From positions 620,001-684,000 of the forward strand of contig NZ_BDAX01000002.1 in NCBI RefSeq assembly GCF_001612665.1: a DNA stretch of 64,000 nt, in the 5' to 3' direction. Of the stretch, positions 22,630 to 31,487 are shown piece after piece (within the stretch, counting starts at the first letter, position 1; each line of letters starts with the position of its first letter). The notes below the pieces were generated by a model that worked only from the letters and a program-made list of their open reading frames with translations, searched no databases and had not been told where the DNA came from. Source of the stretch: Nocardia alba NBRC 108234 (GTDB lineage Bacteria; Actinomycetota; Actinomycetes; Mycobacteriales; Mycobacteriaceae). Both the position numbers and the translations under genes were made by a program.

Positions 22630-23550
22630 ATGCCCTCCCCCACCACCGACCGGGTCATCGATGTCGCGGACCTGCGAAAGACCTTCGGCCGCTTCACCGC
22701 GCTCGACGGACTCGACCTCCAGGTCGGCGCCGGCGAGATCCACGGCTTCCTCGGCCCCAACGGCTCGGGCAAGTCCACCACCATCCGGATTCTGCTCGGC
22801 GTCCTCCGCGCCACCGGCGGCGAGGCCGCGGTCTTCGGCCGTGACCCGTGGTCCGATGCGGTGGAACTGCATCGCCGGATCTCCTATGTGCCCGGCGATG
22901 TCACCCTGTGGCCATCGCTGTCGGGCGGCGAGACGATCGATCTGCTCGCCCGCATGCGCGGTGGATCGGACCGGTCACGGCGCGACGAGCTGATCGAACG
23001 CTTCGACCTGGACCCCACCAAGAAGGCGCGCGCGTACTCCAAGGGCAACCGGCAGAAAGTCGCACTGGTGGCGGCGTTCTCGGCGAACGCCGACCTGCTG
23101 ATCCTCGACGAGCCGACCTCGGGTCTCGACCCGTTGATGGAGCAGGTCTTCCAGGACTGCGTGCGCGATGCCGCGGCCCGCGGAGCGACGGTGCTGCTGT
23201 CGAGCCACATCCTGTCCGAGGTCGAGCACCTGTGTGACCGGGTCACCATCATCCGCGCCGGGGTGACCGTCGAATCCGGTTCACTGAACGAGCTCCGCCA
23301 CCTGAGCCGCACTGCCATCACCGCCGACCTGATCGGCGATCCCGGTGACCTGAGCACCATGGCCGGTGTCGGTGACGTCGAACGGGACGGTTCGACCCTG
23401 CGCTGCCAGGTCGACGCCGACCACCTCGGCGCACTGATCCGGGTACTCGGCGACGCGGGGGTCCGCAGCCTGACCAGCGCCCCACCGACCCTCGAGGATC
23501 TGTTCCTTCGCCACTACCACGTCGACGACGCCGAGAAGGTGCGAGCATGA
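22630..23550 (+). CDS. ABC exporter ATP-binding protein
   Basis: A 306-residue ATPase subunit with Walker [10 protein letters not shown] (about residue 42), the signature YSKGNRQKV in place of the canonical LSGGQ, Walker [13 protein letters not shown] and the switch His in [13 protein letters not shown]. The extra C-terminal domain of about 80 residues is typical of ATPases for drug or antibiotic exporters (DrrA-like). It overlaps the permease gene by four bases (ATGA), which indicates translational coupling. Together with the TetR gene it forms a small efflux operon. Confidence 0.94.
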   Translation: MPSPTTDRVIDVADLRKTFGRFTALDGLDLQVGAGEIHGFLGPNGSGKSTTIRILLGVLRATGGEAAVFGRDPWSDAVELHRRISYVPGDVTLWPSLSGGETIDLLARMRGGSDRSRRDELIERFDLDPTKKARAYSKGNRQKVALVAAFSANADLLILDEPTSGLDPLMEQVFQDCVRDAAARGATVLLSSHILSEVEHLCDRVTIIRAGVTVESGSLNELRHLSRTAITADLIGDPGDLSTMAGVGDVERDGSTLRCQVDADHLGALIRVLGDAGVRSLTSAPPTLEDLFLRHYHVDDAEKVRA

Positions 23551-25151
23551 CCGCGATCACCCGTACCGCAGGCGAATTCGCCGGCACCGGTCAGATGCTG
23601 CGCCTGTTCCTGCGCCGCGATCGGGTGGTCGCGCCGCTGTGGTCGCTGCTGATCGGGCTGATGCCCGCGCTGCAGATCGTGTCGATCGAGGACATCTACA
23701 GCACCCAGCAGCAGCTCGACCAGTTCGCGGCGACCACGGCGGCCAGCCCCGCGCTGATCGCCATGTACGGGCCGGTTTTCAGCTCGGCGGTCGGTTCCAT
23801 CGGCACCTGGAAGGCCGGTGCGATGTACGCGATGATCGCGATCGCCGCGGTGCTGACGGTCATCCGCCACACCAGGGTCGAGGAGGAGACCGGGCGCGCG
23901 GAACTGGTGGGCGCCACCAGCATCGGCCGCTTCGCCGGGCTCACCGGCGCGCTCGCGCTCACCTACGGCGCTTCGGTGCTCGCCGGAATCGCCTGCGCCG
24001 CCGGCCTGATGGTTACCGATCTGCCGATCGCCGGATCGGTCGCCTTCGGCGCGGCGCTCGCCGCGTCGGGTGTCGTCTGGGGTGCGGTGGCCGCGGTCGC
24101 CGCACAGGTCAGCACCGGCGCGCGGCTCGCGCGTGGGATCGCGCTCGGCACGCTGGGCGCGGCGTTCGCGGTGCGCGCGGTCGGTGACGCGGGAAACGGT
24201 GTGCTGTCCTGGTTTTCGCCGCTGGGGTGGTGCCTGCAGATCCGCCCGTTCGCGGACGAGCGCTGGTGGGTGCTCGTGCCGTCGGCGGCGCTGGCCACCG
24301 GCGCGACCCTGCTCGCCTATCGGTTGCTGCGGACCCGCGATATCGGGGCGGGCCTGCTCGCCGAGCGCCCCGGACCGGCCGTGGCGGGCACCGCGCTGTC
24401 GGGTCCGGTGGGTCTGGCCTGGCGACTGCAGCGTGGTTCGCTGATCGCCTGGACGACCGGTTTCGCACTGTACGGCCTGCTCATCGGCGGTGCGGTGAAC
24501 AGCATCGGAGGCATGCTCGATGACAGCGGCACCCTGCGCGACGTGGTCACCTCGATGGGCGGGTCGGCCGATCTGGAGAAGTCGTTCATCGCTTACGCCG
24601 TCACCATGCTGGCCGCCGCGGCCGCCGCCTACTCCGTGTCGGCTGTGCTGCGGTTGCACGAGGAGGAGAACTCCGGGCGTGCGGAAACCGTCCTGGCCGC
24701 GGCGGTGGGGCGCGTGCGCTACGCGTCGAGCCATCTGCTGTTCGCGATCGCGGGCCCGGCCGTGGCGCTACTGACCGCGGGCCTGGCGATCGGCATCGTC
24801 TGGGGTGCCACGAACGGCGATCTCGCCGGCAGAGTCGGCGAATCCCTGGGCGCGGTCGCGGTACAACTTCCCGCGGTCTGGGTGATCACCGCCGTCGCGA
24901 TGGTGTTGTTCAGCGCGCTACCCCGGTACGCCACACTCGCCTGGGGCGTGCTGAGCGCGGTGATCGTGATCTTCCTGCTGGGTTCGCTGGGTAGCTTGCC
25001 GCAGTGGATCCTCGACCTCGTGCCTTTCGTCCATCCACCGAAATTGCCGGGTGCGGCGTTCGACCTCGTGCCGATCGCCTCCCTGATCGCCGTCGCGGGA
25101 GCGGGAATCCTGGTCGGTCTCCTGGCCTGGCGCCGACGCGACCTGCGCTGA
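23547..25151 (+). CDS. ABC-2-type exporter permease (polyketide antibiotic exporter family)
   Basis: The 534-residue protein has about twelve hydrophobic segments in two similar halves and resembles the actinobacterial exporters annotated as exporter of polyketide antibiotics. Each half contains a conserved EEE(T/N)-GRAE(L/T) loop ([13 protein letters not shown] and [15 protein letters not shown]), which marks internal duplication. It partners with the ATPase just upstream. The substrate is unknown; a lipophilic drug or cell-envelope lipid is plausible. Confidence 0.92.
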   Translation: MTAITRTAGEFAGTGQMLRLFLRRDRVVAPLWSLLIGLMPALQIVSIEDIYSTQQQLDQFAATTAASPALIAMYGPVFSSAVGSIGTWKAGAMYAMIAIAAVLTVIRHTRVEEETGRAELVGATSIGRFAGLTGALALTYGASVLAGIACAAGLMVTDLPIAGSVAFGAALAASGVVWGAVAAVAAQVSTGARLARGIALGTLGAAFAVRAVGDAGNGVLSWFSPLGWCLQIRPFADERWWVLVPSAALATGATLLAYRLLRTRDIGAGLLAERPGPAVAGTALSGPVGLAWRLQRGSLIAWTTGFALYGLLIGGAVNSIGGMLDDSGTLRDVVTSMGGSADLEKSFIAYAVTMLAAAAAAYSVSAVLRLHEEENSGRAETVLAAAVGRVRYASSHLLFAIAGPAVALLTAGLAIGIVWGATNGDLAGRVGESLGAVAVQLPAVWVITAVAMVLFSALPRYATLAWGVLSAVIVIFLLGSLGSLPQWILDLVPFVHPPKLPGAAFDLVPIASLIAVAGAGILVGLLAWRRRDLR

Positions 25152-25178
25152 CCGCCGAGCACGCGCTACCCAGCCGAA

Positions 25179-25209
25179 CAGGGGTGGTGAGGCGACCGCA
25201 CCACCCCTG
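25179..25209. terminator. Bidirectional hairpin terminator
   Basis: CAGGGGTGGTG (25179-25189) and CACCACCCCTG (25199-25209) form a perfect 11-bp stem with a nine-base loop. It sits exactly between the stop codons of the convergent permease and sugar-transferase genes. Confidence 0.82.
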
Positions 25210-25211
25210 CG

Positions 25212-26711
25212 TCAGTACGCCCCGTCGCCGCGAGTGACCACCCCGATGGTGCGCGCGATCAACGCCAGATCCAGCACCATCGACCAGTTCTCGACGTAGG
25301 ACAGGTCCAGGCGCACCGAATCCTCCGGCGACAGATCCGACCGCCCACTGACCTGCCACAGCCCGGTCACGCCCGGCTTCACCAACAGCCTTCGCCGCAT
25401 CTCCCCGTCGTAGCTGTCGACCTCGCGTTGCACCTGCGGCCGGGGCCCGACGACGCTCATGTCACCGCGCAGCACGTTGAAGAACTGGGGCAGCTCGTCG
25501 AGGCTGTACTTGCGCAGGAACCGACCGACGGTGGTCACTCGCGGATCGTCTTTGACCTTGAAGAACAGCGGATTTCCACCGTGGCGCTCGATGAGCGCCT
25601 CCACCGTGGTGTCGGCGTCGACGAGCATGCTGCGGAATTTGATCATCCGGAAGGCGATCCCGTCGCGCCCGATCCGCTCCGACAGGTAGAACACCGGCCC
25701 CGCACTCGTCATCTTGACGGCGATCGCGATGGCCACGAGCATCGGCGCGACGAGCACCAGCACGGTCACGGCGAAACACAGGTCGAACAACGCTTTACGG
25801 CTCGACTTCGCGCGTTCGTAGCGTGGGGGATCGATGTGCAGCATCGGCATCCCGGCGACGAGTCGGTTGGTCAGCCGCTCCCCCGCGATGTCGGCGACGC
25901 CGGGCGCCACGATCAGATCGACGCCCAGCGGATCCAATGCCCATGCCATCCGGCGCAATTCGGCGGGTCCGAGATGATCGGTCGCGGCCACGGCCACCGA
26001 ATCGGCGCCACTGCGGCGCACCGCCTCCAGCACCGAACGATCGTCGCCGAGCACCGACGGCCCGTCCGACGTATCGAACTGCGCGCCGACCGATCCCGCG
26101 GGCACGCAGACACCGACCACGCGATAGCCGGAGCCGGGATCGCCCGTGAACGCGGACGCCATCGCCTGCGCGGCCTCCGGAGAACCCACGACGAGCACCG
26201 CGATGTGACACCGGCCCTTCGCCCGCCACCGCCGCAACCGCCACCTCCAGGCCAACCGCCCCACGACCAGCGCGATCAGCCCGGCGGGCAGGGCGATGGC
26301 GAGATAGCCCCGCGCGACCTCCACCCGGAACAGCAGCGCGAGGATGGCGAGCACACCGAACAGCCGCAGGGTCGCCGACACCAGCCTGCGAAACTCCTCG
26401 GTCCCGGTTCCGACCACCTGCGGCGTGCGGGTGCCGTATCCGTGCAGCAGCGCCAGCCACCCGCCGGCCAGCGCCAGCGACACCACGGAGTAGCCGATCT
26501 CATACGGCAGCGGCCAGGCCAGGGGCGGCGCCGCGGGCCCGTCGAAGCGGATGACCTGCGCCGCGGCGACCGCCCCGAACACCGCGATCACATCGGTCAC
26601 CGCTAATCGCTGACCCAACGCGGTCTGCCAACTCTCGCGCTGCGTACGGCGCAGCACTTCGACACCGTTGACAACATCCACGTCGCCATTCCCGGTGAGC
26701 TCGTAGCTCAT
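25212..26711 (-). CDS. Polyprenyl-phosphate sugar-1-phosphate transferase, initiating enzyme of exopolysaccharide synthesis
   Basis: The 499-residue protein has the two-part layout of WbaP/CpsE-type enzymes. The N-terminal half has four to five membrane helices and a nucleotide-binding-like domain. The C-terminal bacterial sugar-transferase domain starts near residue 300 with KSSRKALFDL and contains KMTSAGPVFYLSERIGRDG, MIKFRSM and GDMSVVGPRPQ. It would transfer a sugar phosphate from a UDP-sugar to undecaprenyl phosphate and so start the repeat unit. ATG 26711 is preceded by GGGGAGGTG. It marks one end of the polysaccharide locus and is divergent from the methyltransferase gene. Confidence 0.95.
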   Translation of the reverse strand: MSYELTGNGDVDVVNGVEVLRRTQRESWQTALGQRLAVTDVIAVFGAVAAAQVIRFDGPAAPPLAWPLPYEIGYSVVSLALAGGWLALLHGYGTRTPQVVGTGTEEFRRLVSATLRLFGVLAILALLFRVEVARGYLAIALPAGLIALVVGRLAWRWRLRRWRAKGRCHIAVLVVGSPEAAQAMASAFTGDPGSGYRVVGVCVPAGSVGAQFDTSDGPSVLGDDRSVLEAVRRSGADSVAVAATDHLGPAELRRMAWALDPLGVDLIVAPGVADIAGERLTNRLVAGMPMLHIDPPRYERAKSSRKALFDLCFAVTVLVLVAPMLVAIAIAVKMTSAGPVFYLSERIGRDGIAFRMIKFRSMLVDADTTVEALIERHGGNPLFFKVKDDPRVTTVGRFLRKYSLDELPQFFNVLRGDMSVVGPRPQVQREVDSYDGEMRRRLLVKPGVTGLWQVSGRSDLSPEDSVRLDLSYVENWSMVLDLALIARTIGVVTRGDGAY

Positions 26712-27197
26712 GAACCCACACCTCCCCTTCGGGAGACAAAAATCGTTTTCCCGATCCCCGTCGATCGGAACGCGGCCGTTGCGACCGGCCTACTTCCCGT
26801 CGATTCGAAACCCGCCCGCTGATTGTTACAGACCACCAGTAACGGTTCTTCCCGAAGACTCACCGCCACAAACGATTCCGGTAGTTAGCCAAGTCACAAC
26901 GCGAACGAAAAGCTATCACCGAACCGCTATTGCCTTTCGATATGAATGCAGAACAATCACTCCAATGAGTGATCGGCATCACAGAGTTGTGAGGAATGGT
27001 CACCCGCGCCGACAGTTAGCCGGTGCCGGAATAACCCGGTGTGAGCCCGAAAATTACCATGAATCTGTTTCGGTCCGTAGGGTTCGGGCCATTCCTGATG
27101 CCCGCCGCTGTAACGTCTCGGCCCGCCGGTTCGACTTCCGGCATGACCGGCACGCACCGCGGCAGCTCGGGTGAACAGGTATGAAGGTGGGCTCCAC
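26712..27197. other. AT-rich intergenic region of the polysaccharide locus
   Basis: About 485 bases without a gene separate the sugar-transferase gene from the divergent sugar-nucleotide operon. It is more AT-rich than its surroundings and must contain both promoters. It holds a perfect 7-bp inverted repeat (26956-26973) and a shorter one, GTTAC/GTAAC, near 26825-26845. I see no open frame with normal codon use. Confidence 0.7.
26956..26973. repeat. Perfect inverted repeat, candidate operator
   Basis: ATCACTC (26956-26962), CAAT, GAGTGAT (26967-26973): an 18-base palindrome with 7-bp perfect arms, inside the divergent promoter region. The short loop suggests a protein-binding site rather than a terminator. 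Confidence 0.5.
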
Positions 27198-28457
27198 GTG
27201 CAATGTCGACTCTGTGATTCCGAACGGCTCACGAGCGTGCTCGACTTGGGCGCCACCCCGCCCTGCGAGAGCTTTCTGTCCGCGGCCGAACTCGACCTGC
27301 CCGAATCGACGTATCCGCTGCACCTGCGGTTGTGCGAGGACTGCCTGCTGTTGCAGATCCCGGCGCTGATCACCCCCGAGGACACCTTCACCGAGTACGC
27401 CTACTTCTCCTCGTTCTCCGACAGCTGGGTCCGCCACGCCGAGCAGTTCGTCGCCACGACCGCCGAGCGGCTCGACCTGGGTGGCGATTCGTTCGTCGTC
27501 GAGGTGGCCAGCAACGACGGCTATCTGTTGCGGCACGCGGTCACGCGCGGCATCCGTTGCCTGGGCATCGAGCCCTCGGTGAATGTCGGGCTCGCGGCCC
27601 GCGAGATCGGCGTGCCGACGGAAACGGCGTTCCTGGATCAGGATTGCGCCGCCCGGATCCGCGCCGAGCACGGCCCCGCCGACCTGGTGGTCGCCAACAA
27701 CGTCTACGCCCATGTGCCCGATCTGCGCGGGTTCACCCACGCACTGCGCACCCTGCTCAGCGACGACGGCTGGTGCAGCATCGAAGTGCATCACGCGCTG
27801 AATCTGGTCCAGCTCGGCCAGTTCGACACCATCTATCACGAGCACTTCCAGTACTACACCGTCCATTCGGCACAGCGCGCGCTGGCGATCGCCGGCCTGA
27901 CGGTCGTCGATGTGGAACTGCTCGACACCCACGGTGGCTCGATTCGGCTGTGGGCCCGCCCCGACGCCGTCGCCGAACCCACCGCCGCCGTCGGCGAGGT
28001 CCTCGACCTCGAGCGCGCGGCGGGCTTGCACGAACCCGCCGGCTACGCCACGCTCGGCGCCCGCGCCGAAGCGGTTCGCCACGAGCTGCTGCGTTTCCTG
28101 CTCGACTGCCGCGCTGCGGGAAAGCGGGTGGTCGGCTATGGTGCGCCGGGCAAGGGCAACACGTTGCTCAACTACTGCGGCATCCGACCCGACCTGCTCG
28201 AGTACACCGTGGATCGCAACCCCTACAAGCACGGCCGCTACACCCCCGGCACCCGGATCCCGATCCATCCGACCGAACGCATCGACGCCGACGAACCCGA
28301 TGTCGTGCTGGTGCTGCCGTGGAATCTCGAAACCGAGATCACCGCCCAACTCGGCCACGTCGGGCAGTGGGGTGGCGAGCTGATCTACCCACTGCCGGTG
28401 CTGCACCGCGCCGCCACGGCAGTCGACCCGGCCGTGGCGGGCGCACTCTCCGAATGA
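27198..28457 (+). CDS. SAM-dependent sugar C-methyltransferase
   Basis: The 419-residue protein has the three-part layout of NDP-hexose C-methyltransferases (TylCIII/NovU/TcaB9 family). It has an N-terminal zinc-binding part (C-x2-C in QCRLCDSE and LCEDCLLLQ), a SAM-binding Rossmann domain (VEVASNDGYLL, then CLGIEPS), and a C-terminal domain with VVGYGAPGKGNTLLNYCG. The active-site tetrad YHEHFQYY is intact. It would methylate a 4-keto sugar nucleotide next to the carbonyl. GTG 27198 has AAGGTGG seven bases upstream; GTG 27171 is an alternative. It leads the + strand sugar-nucleotide operon. Confidence 0.92.
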   Translation: MQCRLCDSERLTSVLDLGATPPCESFLSAAELDLPESTYPLHLRLCEDCLLLQIPALITPEDTFTEYAYFSSFSDSWVRHAEQFVATTAERLDLGGDSFVVEVASNDGYLLRHAVTRGIRCLGIEPSVNVGLAAREIGVPTETAFLDQDCAARIRAEHGPADLVVANNVYAHVPDLRGFTHALRTLLSDDGWCSIEVHHALNLVQLGQFDTIYHEHFQYYTVHSAQRALAIAGLTVVDVELLDTHGGSIRLWARPDAVAEPTAAVGEVLDLERAAGLHEPAGYATLGARAEAVRHELLRFLLDCRAAGKRVVGYGAPGKGNTLLNYCGIRPDLLEYTVDRNPYKHGRYTPGTRIPIHPTERIDADEPDVVLVLPWNLETEITAQLGHVGQWGGELIYPLPVLHRAATAVDPAVAGALSE

Positions 28458-28471
28458 AGGTGATCGAACCG

Positions 28472-29248
28472 ATGAAGGTCGTACTGTTCTGCGGCGGATA
28501 CGGCATGCGCATGCGCGGCGGATCCGACGACATCGTCCCCAAGCCGATGCAACTGGTGGGCCCGCGCCCGCTGCTGTGGCACGTGATGCGCTATTACGCC
28601 CACTACGGCCACAAGGAGTTCGTGCTGTGTCTGGGCTACGGCGCCGAGCACATCAAGAACTTCTTCCTCAGCTACCAGGAGTCGGCGTCCAACGACTTCG
28701 TCATCCGCAACGGCGAGGTGGAACTGCTGAGCAGCGACATCAGCGACTGGACGATCACCTTCGTCGACACCGGTGTGGAATCCGCGATCGGGGAGCGACT
28801 GCGCCGCGTGCGCGAGCACCTCGACGGCGACGAGTACTTCCTGGCCAACTACGCCGATGTCCTCACCGACGCCCCGCTGGACACCATGATCGACCGCTTC
28901 CACGCCTCGGGCGCGGCCGCGTCGATGATGGTGGTGCCGCCGCAGTCCTCGTTCCACTGCGTCGACGTCTCGCCCACCGGTGAGGTGAAGGACATCGTGC
29001 CGGTCGCGCAGATGCCGCTGTGGGAGAACGGCGGATACTTCGTGCTCAGCCAGGAGATCTTCGATCTGCTGCCCCCCGGTGGCGATCTGGTAGCCGACGC
29101 CTGCGGAACCCTCGCCGGGCAGGGCAGGCTCTTCGGGTATCAGCACCTGGGCTTCTGGAAACCGGCCGACACCTTCAAGGAACGCGCCGAACTCGACGAC
29201 GCCTACCGCAACGGCACGCGACCGTGGATGGTGTGGGACCGACCGTGA
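28472..29248 (+). CDS. Sugar-1-phosphate nucleotidyltransferase (RfbF-like, probably cytidylyl)
   Basis: This 258-residue protein matches glucose-1-phosphate cytidylyltransferase in length and layout: the nucleotide-binding start VVLFCGGYGMRMR, the KPMQLVGPRPLLWHVMRYY substrate segment, a middle ENGGYFVL block and the ending YQHLGFWKPADTFKER. It would activate a hexose 1-phosphate as a CDP- or other NDP-sugar for the neighbouring epimerase and methyltransferase. ATG 28472 has AAGGTGAT upstream. An earlier in-frame ATG at 28454 overlaps the preceding stop as ATGA and is equally possible. Confidence 0.9.
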   Translation: MKVVLFCGGYGMRMRGGSDDIVPKPMQLVGPRPLLWHVMRYYAHYGHKEFVLCLGYGAEHIKNFFLSYQESASNDFVIRNGEVELLSSDISDWTITFVDTGVESAIGERLRRVREHLDGDEYFLANYADVLTDAPLDTMIDRFHASGAAASMMVVPPQSSFHCVDVSPTGEVKDIVPVAQMPLWENGGYFVLSQEIFDLLPPGGDLVADACGTLAGQGRLFGYQHLGFWKPADTFKERAELDDAYRNGTRPWMVWDRP

Positions 29249-29895
29249 TCGGGTTGTTCACCACCCCACCGCGCCGGATCGCGGTACTCGGCGCGCACTG
29301 CGACGACATCGCGATCGGGATGGGAGCGACGCTGCTCGCGCTCACCGGCGCCGATCCCGGAGTCGAGGTGCGGGCCCTGGTTCTCTCCGGCGGCGGGACC
29401 GCTCGCGAAGCGGAGGAACGGGCGGCGCTCACCGCGTTCTGTTCGGGCATCGAGCCGCAACTGCACGTCCTCGATGTGCCCGACGGCCGCGCGCCCGCGC
29501 ACTGGGACCGGATCAAAGACGCGCTGGCGGCCTTTCGACGGGGCGGCGAACCCGACGTCGTATTCGCCCCGCATCGTGGCGACGCCCACCAGGACCACCG
29601 CTTACTCGCCGAACTGGTGCCGACCGAGTTCCGCGACCACCTGACCCTGGGTTACGAGATCCTCAAATGGGAGACCGACACCCCAGCGCCGACCCTCTAC
29701 CACCCGTTGAGTCACGCACTCGTACAACAGAAGTCGCGTCTGCTCCACGATCACTATCCGTCGCAGACGGGCCGCGACTGGTTCGACGAACAGGCCTTCC
29801 TCGGGCTGGCCCGAATGCGTGGGGTGCAGTGCCACGCACCGTACGCCGAGGCGTTCGTGCTCGACAAAGCGATCATCAGATGGGAACAGACGTGA
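29245..29895 (+). CDS. PIG-L family deacetylase
   Basis: The 216-residue protein has the PIG-L zinc motif AHCDD (usually AHPDD) near residue 19 and the second motif PHRGDAHQDHR, which supplies the metal-binding His. Members remove acetyl groups from GlcNAc-containing substrates such as mycothiol or glycan precursors. Inside this sugar operon it probably deacetylates an amino-sugar intermediate or the repeat unit. It starts at GTG 29245, overlapping the previous stop by four bases. Confidence 0.9.
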   Translation: MIGLFTTPPRRIAVLGAHCDDIAIGMGATLLALTGADPGVEVRALVLSGGGTAREAEERAALTAFCSGIEPQLHVLDVPDGRAPAHWDRIKDALAAFRRGGEPDVVFAPHRGDAHQDHRLLAELVPTEFRDHLTLGYEILKWETDTPAPTLYHPLSHALVQQKSRLLHDHYPSQTGRDWFDEQAFLGLARMRGVQCHAPYAEAFVLDKAIIRWEQT

Positions 29896-30932
29896 ACATG
29901 CGGGTACTGGTCACCGGGCACCAGGGCTATCTCGGCACCGTGATGGTGCCGGTGTTGCGCGCGGCGGGACACCAGGTCACCGGCCTCGACATCGGCTACT
30001 TCGCCGATTGTCTGCTCGGCGAATTCGCCGGTGACCCCGATGGTCTGGCAGTGGATCTGCGGGCGGTGACCGTCGAGCAGCTACGCGGTTTCGACGCGGT
30101 GATCCACCTCGCGGCATTGTCGAACGATCCGCTCGGCGCCCTGGCGCCGGAGATCACCTACGACATCAATCATCACGCGTCGGTGCGGCTGGCCCGCCTC
30201 GCCAAGGAGGCCGGGGTGACCCGGTTCCTGTACGCGTCGACCTGCTCGGTCTACGGCGCCGCCGGAGCCGACCTCGTCACCGAGGACGCCCCGCTGCGCC
30301 CGATCACCCCCTACGCCGAGAGCAAGGTCCGCGTCGAGGACGATGTGGCCGCCCTGGCCGACGCCGACTTCGTTCCGGTATTCCTGCGCAACGCCACCGC
30401 TTTCGGCTTCTCGCCGCGCCTGCGCGCCGACATCGTGCTCAACAATCTGGTCGGGTACGCGGTGCTCACCGGCGAGGTGAAGGTGCTCTCCGACGGCACC
30501 CCGTGGCGACCCCTGGTACACGCCGCCGACATCGCCGCCGCGTTCGCCACCTGCCTCACCGCCCCCGCCGCCGACATCTCGTGCCGAGCGTTCAATATCG
30601 GCACCGAGGTCAACAATCTGACCGTCGCCGAGATCGCCGCTTCCGTGGTCGACGCGGTGCCCGGCTCCCGGCTGCTGATCACCGGCGAGAACGGCGCCGA
30701 CCCACGGTCCTACCGGGTCGATTTCTCCTCCGCGCGTAAGGTTCTCGGCTTCGAGGCGCAGTGGACGGTGCCCGCGGGCGCGGCCGAGCTGTTCACCGAA
30801 TACACCGCGCGCGGGCTCACCGCGGACGCGTTCTTCCACCGGTTCACCCGGCTGCCGCATCTGCAGGGCCTGTGCGACTCCGGGGTGCTCGACGCGCAGC
30901 TGCGCCGGATCAGTGCGTCGGCGTCAGCGTAG
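29892..30932 (+). CDS. NAD-dependent sugar epimerase/dehydratase (SDR)
   Basis: The 346-residue extended SDR has the NAD-binding motif VTGHQGYLG near the start, the catalytic S-x-Y-x3-K arrangement (TCSVYG, then TPYAESK) and a C-terminal substrate domain. The proteins most like it are NDP-sugar epimerases and reductases of deoxysugar pathways. It starts at GTG 29892, overlapping the PIG-L stop (GTGA), so four genes from 27198 form one coupled operon. Its 3' end overlaps the convergent RmlC-like gene by 23 bases. Confidence 0.92.
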   Translation: MNMRVLVTGHQGYLGTVMVPVLRAAGHQVTGLDIGYFADCLLGEFAGDPDGLAVDLRAVTVEQLRGFDAVIHLAALSNDPLGALAPEITYDINHHASVRLARLAKEAGVTRFLYASTCSVYGAAGADLVTEDAPLRPITPYAESKVRVEDDVAALADADFVPVFLRNATAFGFSPRLRADIVLNNLVGYAVLTGEVKVLSDGTPWRPLVHAADIAAAFATCLTAPAADISCRAFNIGTEVNNLTVAEIAASVVDAVPGSRLLITGENGADPRSYRVDFSSARKVLGFEAQWTVPAGAAELFTEYTARGLTADAFFHRFTRLPHLQGLCDSGVLDAQLRRISASASA

Positions 30933-31473
30933 TCAGCAGCGCGGCCCAGCTCCCGGCCCGCGCGTCACGCGCGGAGACGGGGCCGACGGGCAGCGGCCAC
31001 TCGATGGCCAGTTCGGGGTCGTCGTAGGCGACCCCGAGGTCCTCGGCGGGATCGTGCGGACGGTCGATGCGATAGCAGACGTCGGCGATCTCGGTGAGCG
31101 CCTGGAATCCGTGCAGGAATCCCGGCGGCACGTACAGGTGGTGGAACTGCTCGTCGTCGAGTCGAAACGCTTGGCGCGCACCGAATGTCGACGATCCCGG
31201 GCGGATGTCGACGAGCACGTCGTGGACGGCGCCGTGGGCGCACCGCACGAGTTTGGCCTCACCACGCCCGCCACGACCGTGCATGCCACGGATCACCCCG
31301 CGCACCGATCGCGACTGCGAATCCTGCACGAAGGCCGCCGCCGCGCCCGATATTCCCAGGTGGGCGTCGAACTCGCCCGCGTCGAAGGTACGGGTGAACA
31401 ACCCCCGCTCGTCCCGGAACGGTTCGGGCACGAAGACCACCACGTCGGCCAGTTCGGTCCGCTCGATACGCAC
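30910..31473 (-). CDS. dTDP-4-dehydrorhamnose 3,5-epimerase-like protein
   Basis: A 187-residue cupin of the RmlC family, with LFTRTFDAGEF, the catalytic-His segment IRGMHGRGGRGE (usually RGLHYQ), YVPPGFLHGFQAL and VCYRIDRPHDPAEDLGVAYDDPELAIEWPL. It would epimerise C3 and/or C5 of a 4-keto-6-deoxyhexose nucleotide. RGMHGRG differs from the classical motif, so the substrate may not be the rhamnose precursor. It is encoded opposite to its neighbours: its end overlaps the epimerase gene and its start lies 14 bases from the divergent second methyltransferase-like gene. Confidence 0.92.
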   Translation of the reverse strand: MRIERTELADVVVFVPEPFRDERGLFTRTFDAGEFDAHLGISGAAAAFVQDSQSRSVRGVIRGMHGRGGRGEAKLVRCAHGAVHDVLVDIRPGSSTFGARQAFRLDDEQFHHLYVPPGFLHGFQALTEIADVCYRIDRPHDPAEDLGVAYDDPELAIEWPLPVGPVSARDARAGSWAALLTTLTPTH

Positions 31474-31487
31474 GAGGACATCCTGCC

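Noticed and set aside
27332..28471. Longer N-terminus for the RfbF-like nucleotidyltransferase
   Set aside because: The frame is open upstream but overlaps the methyltransferase gene, and the family start motif VVLFCGGYG follows ATG 28472 directly.
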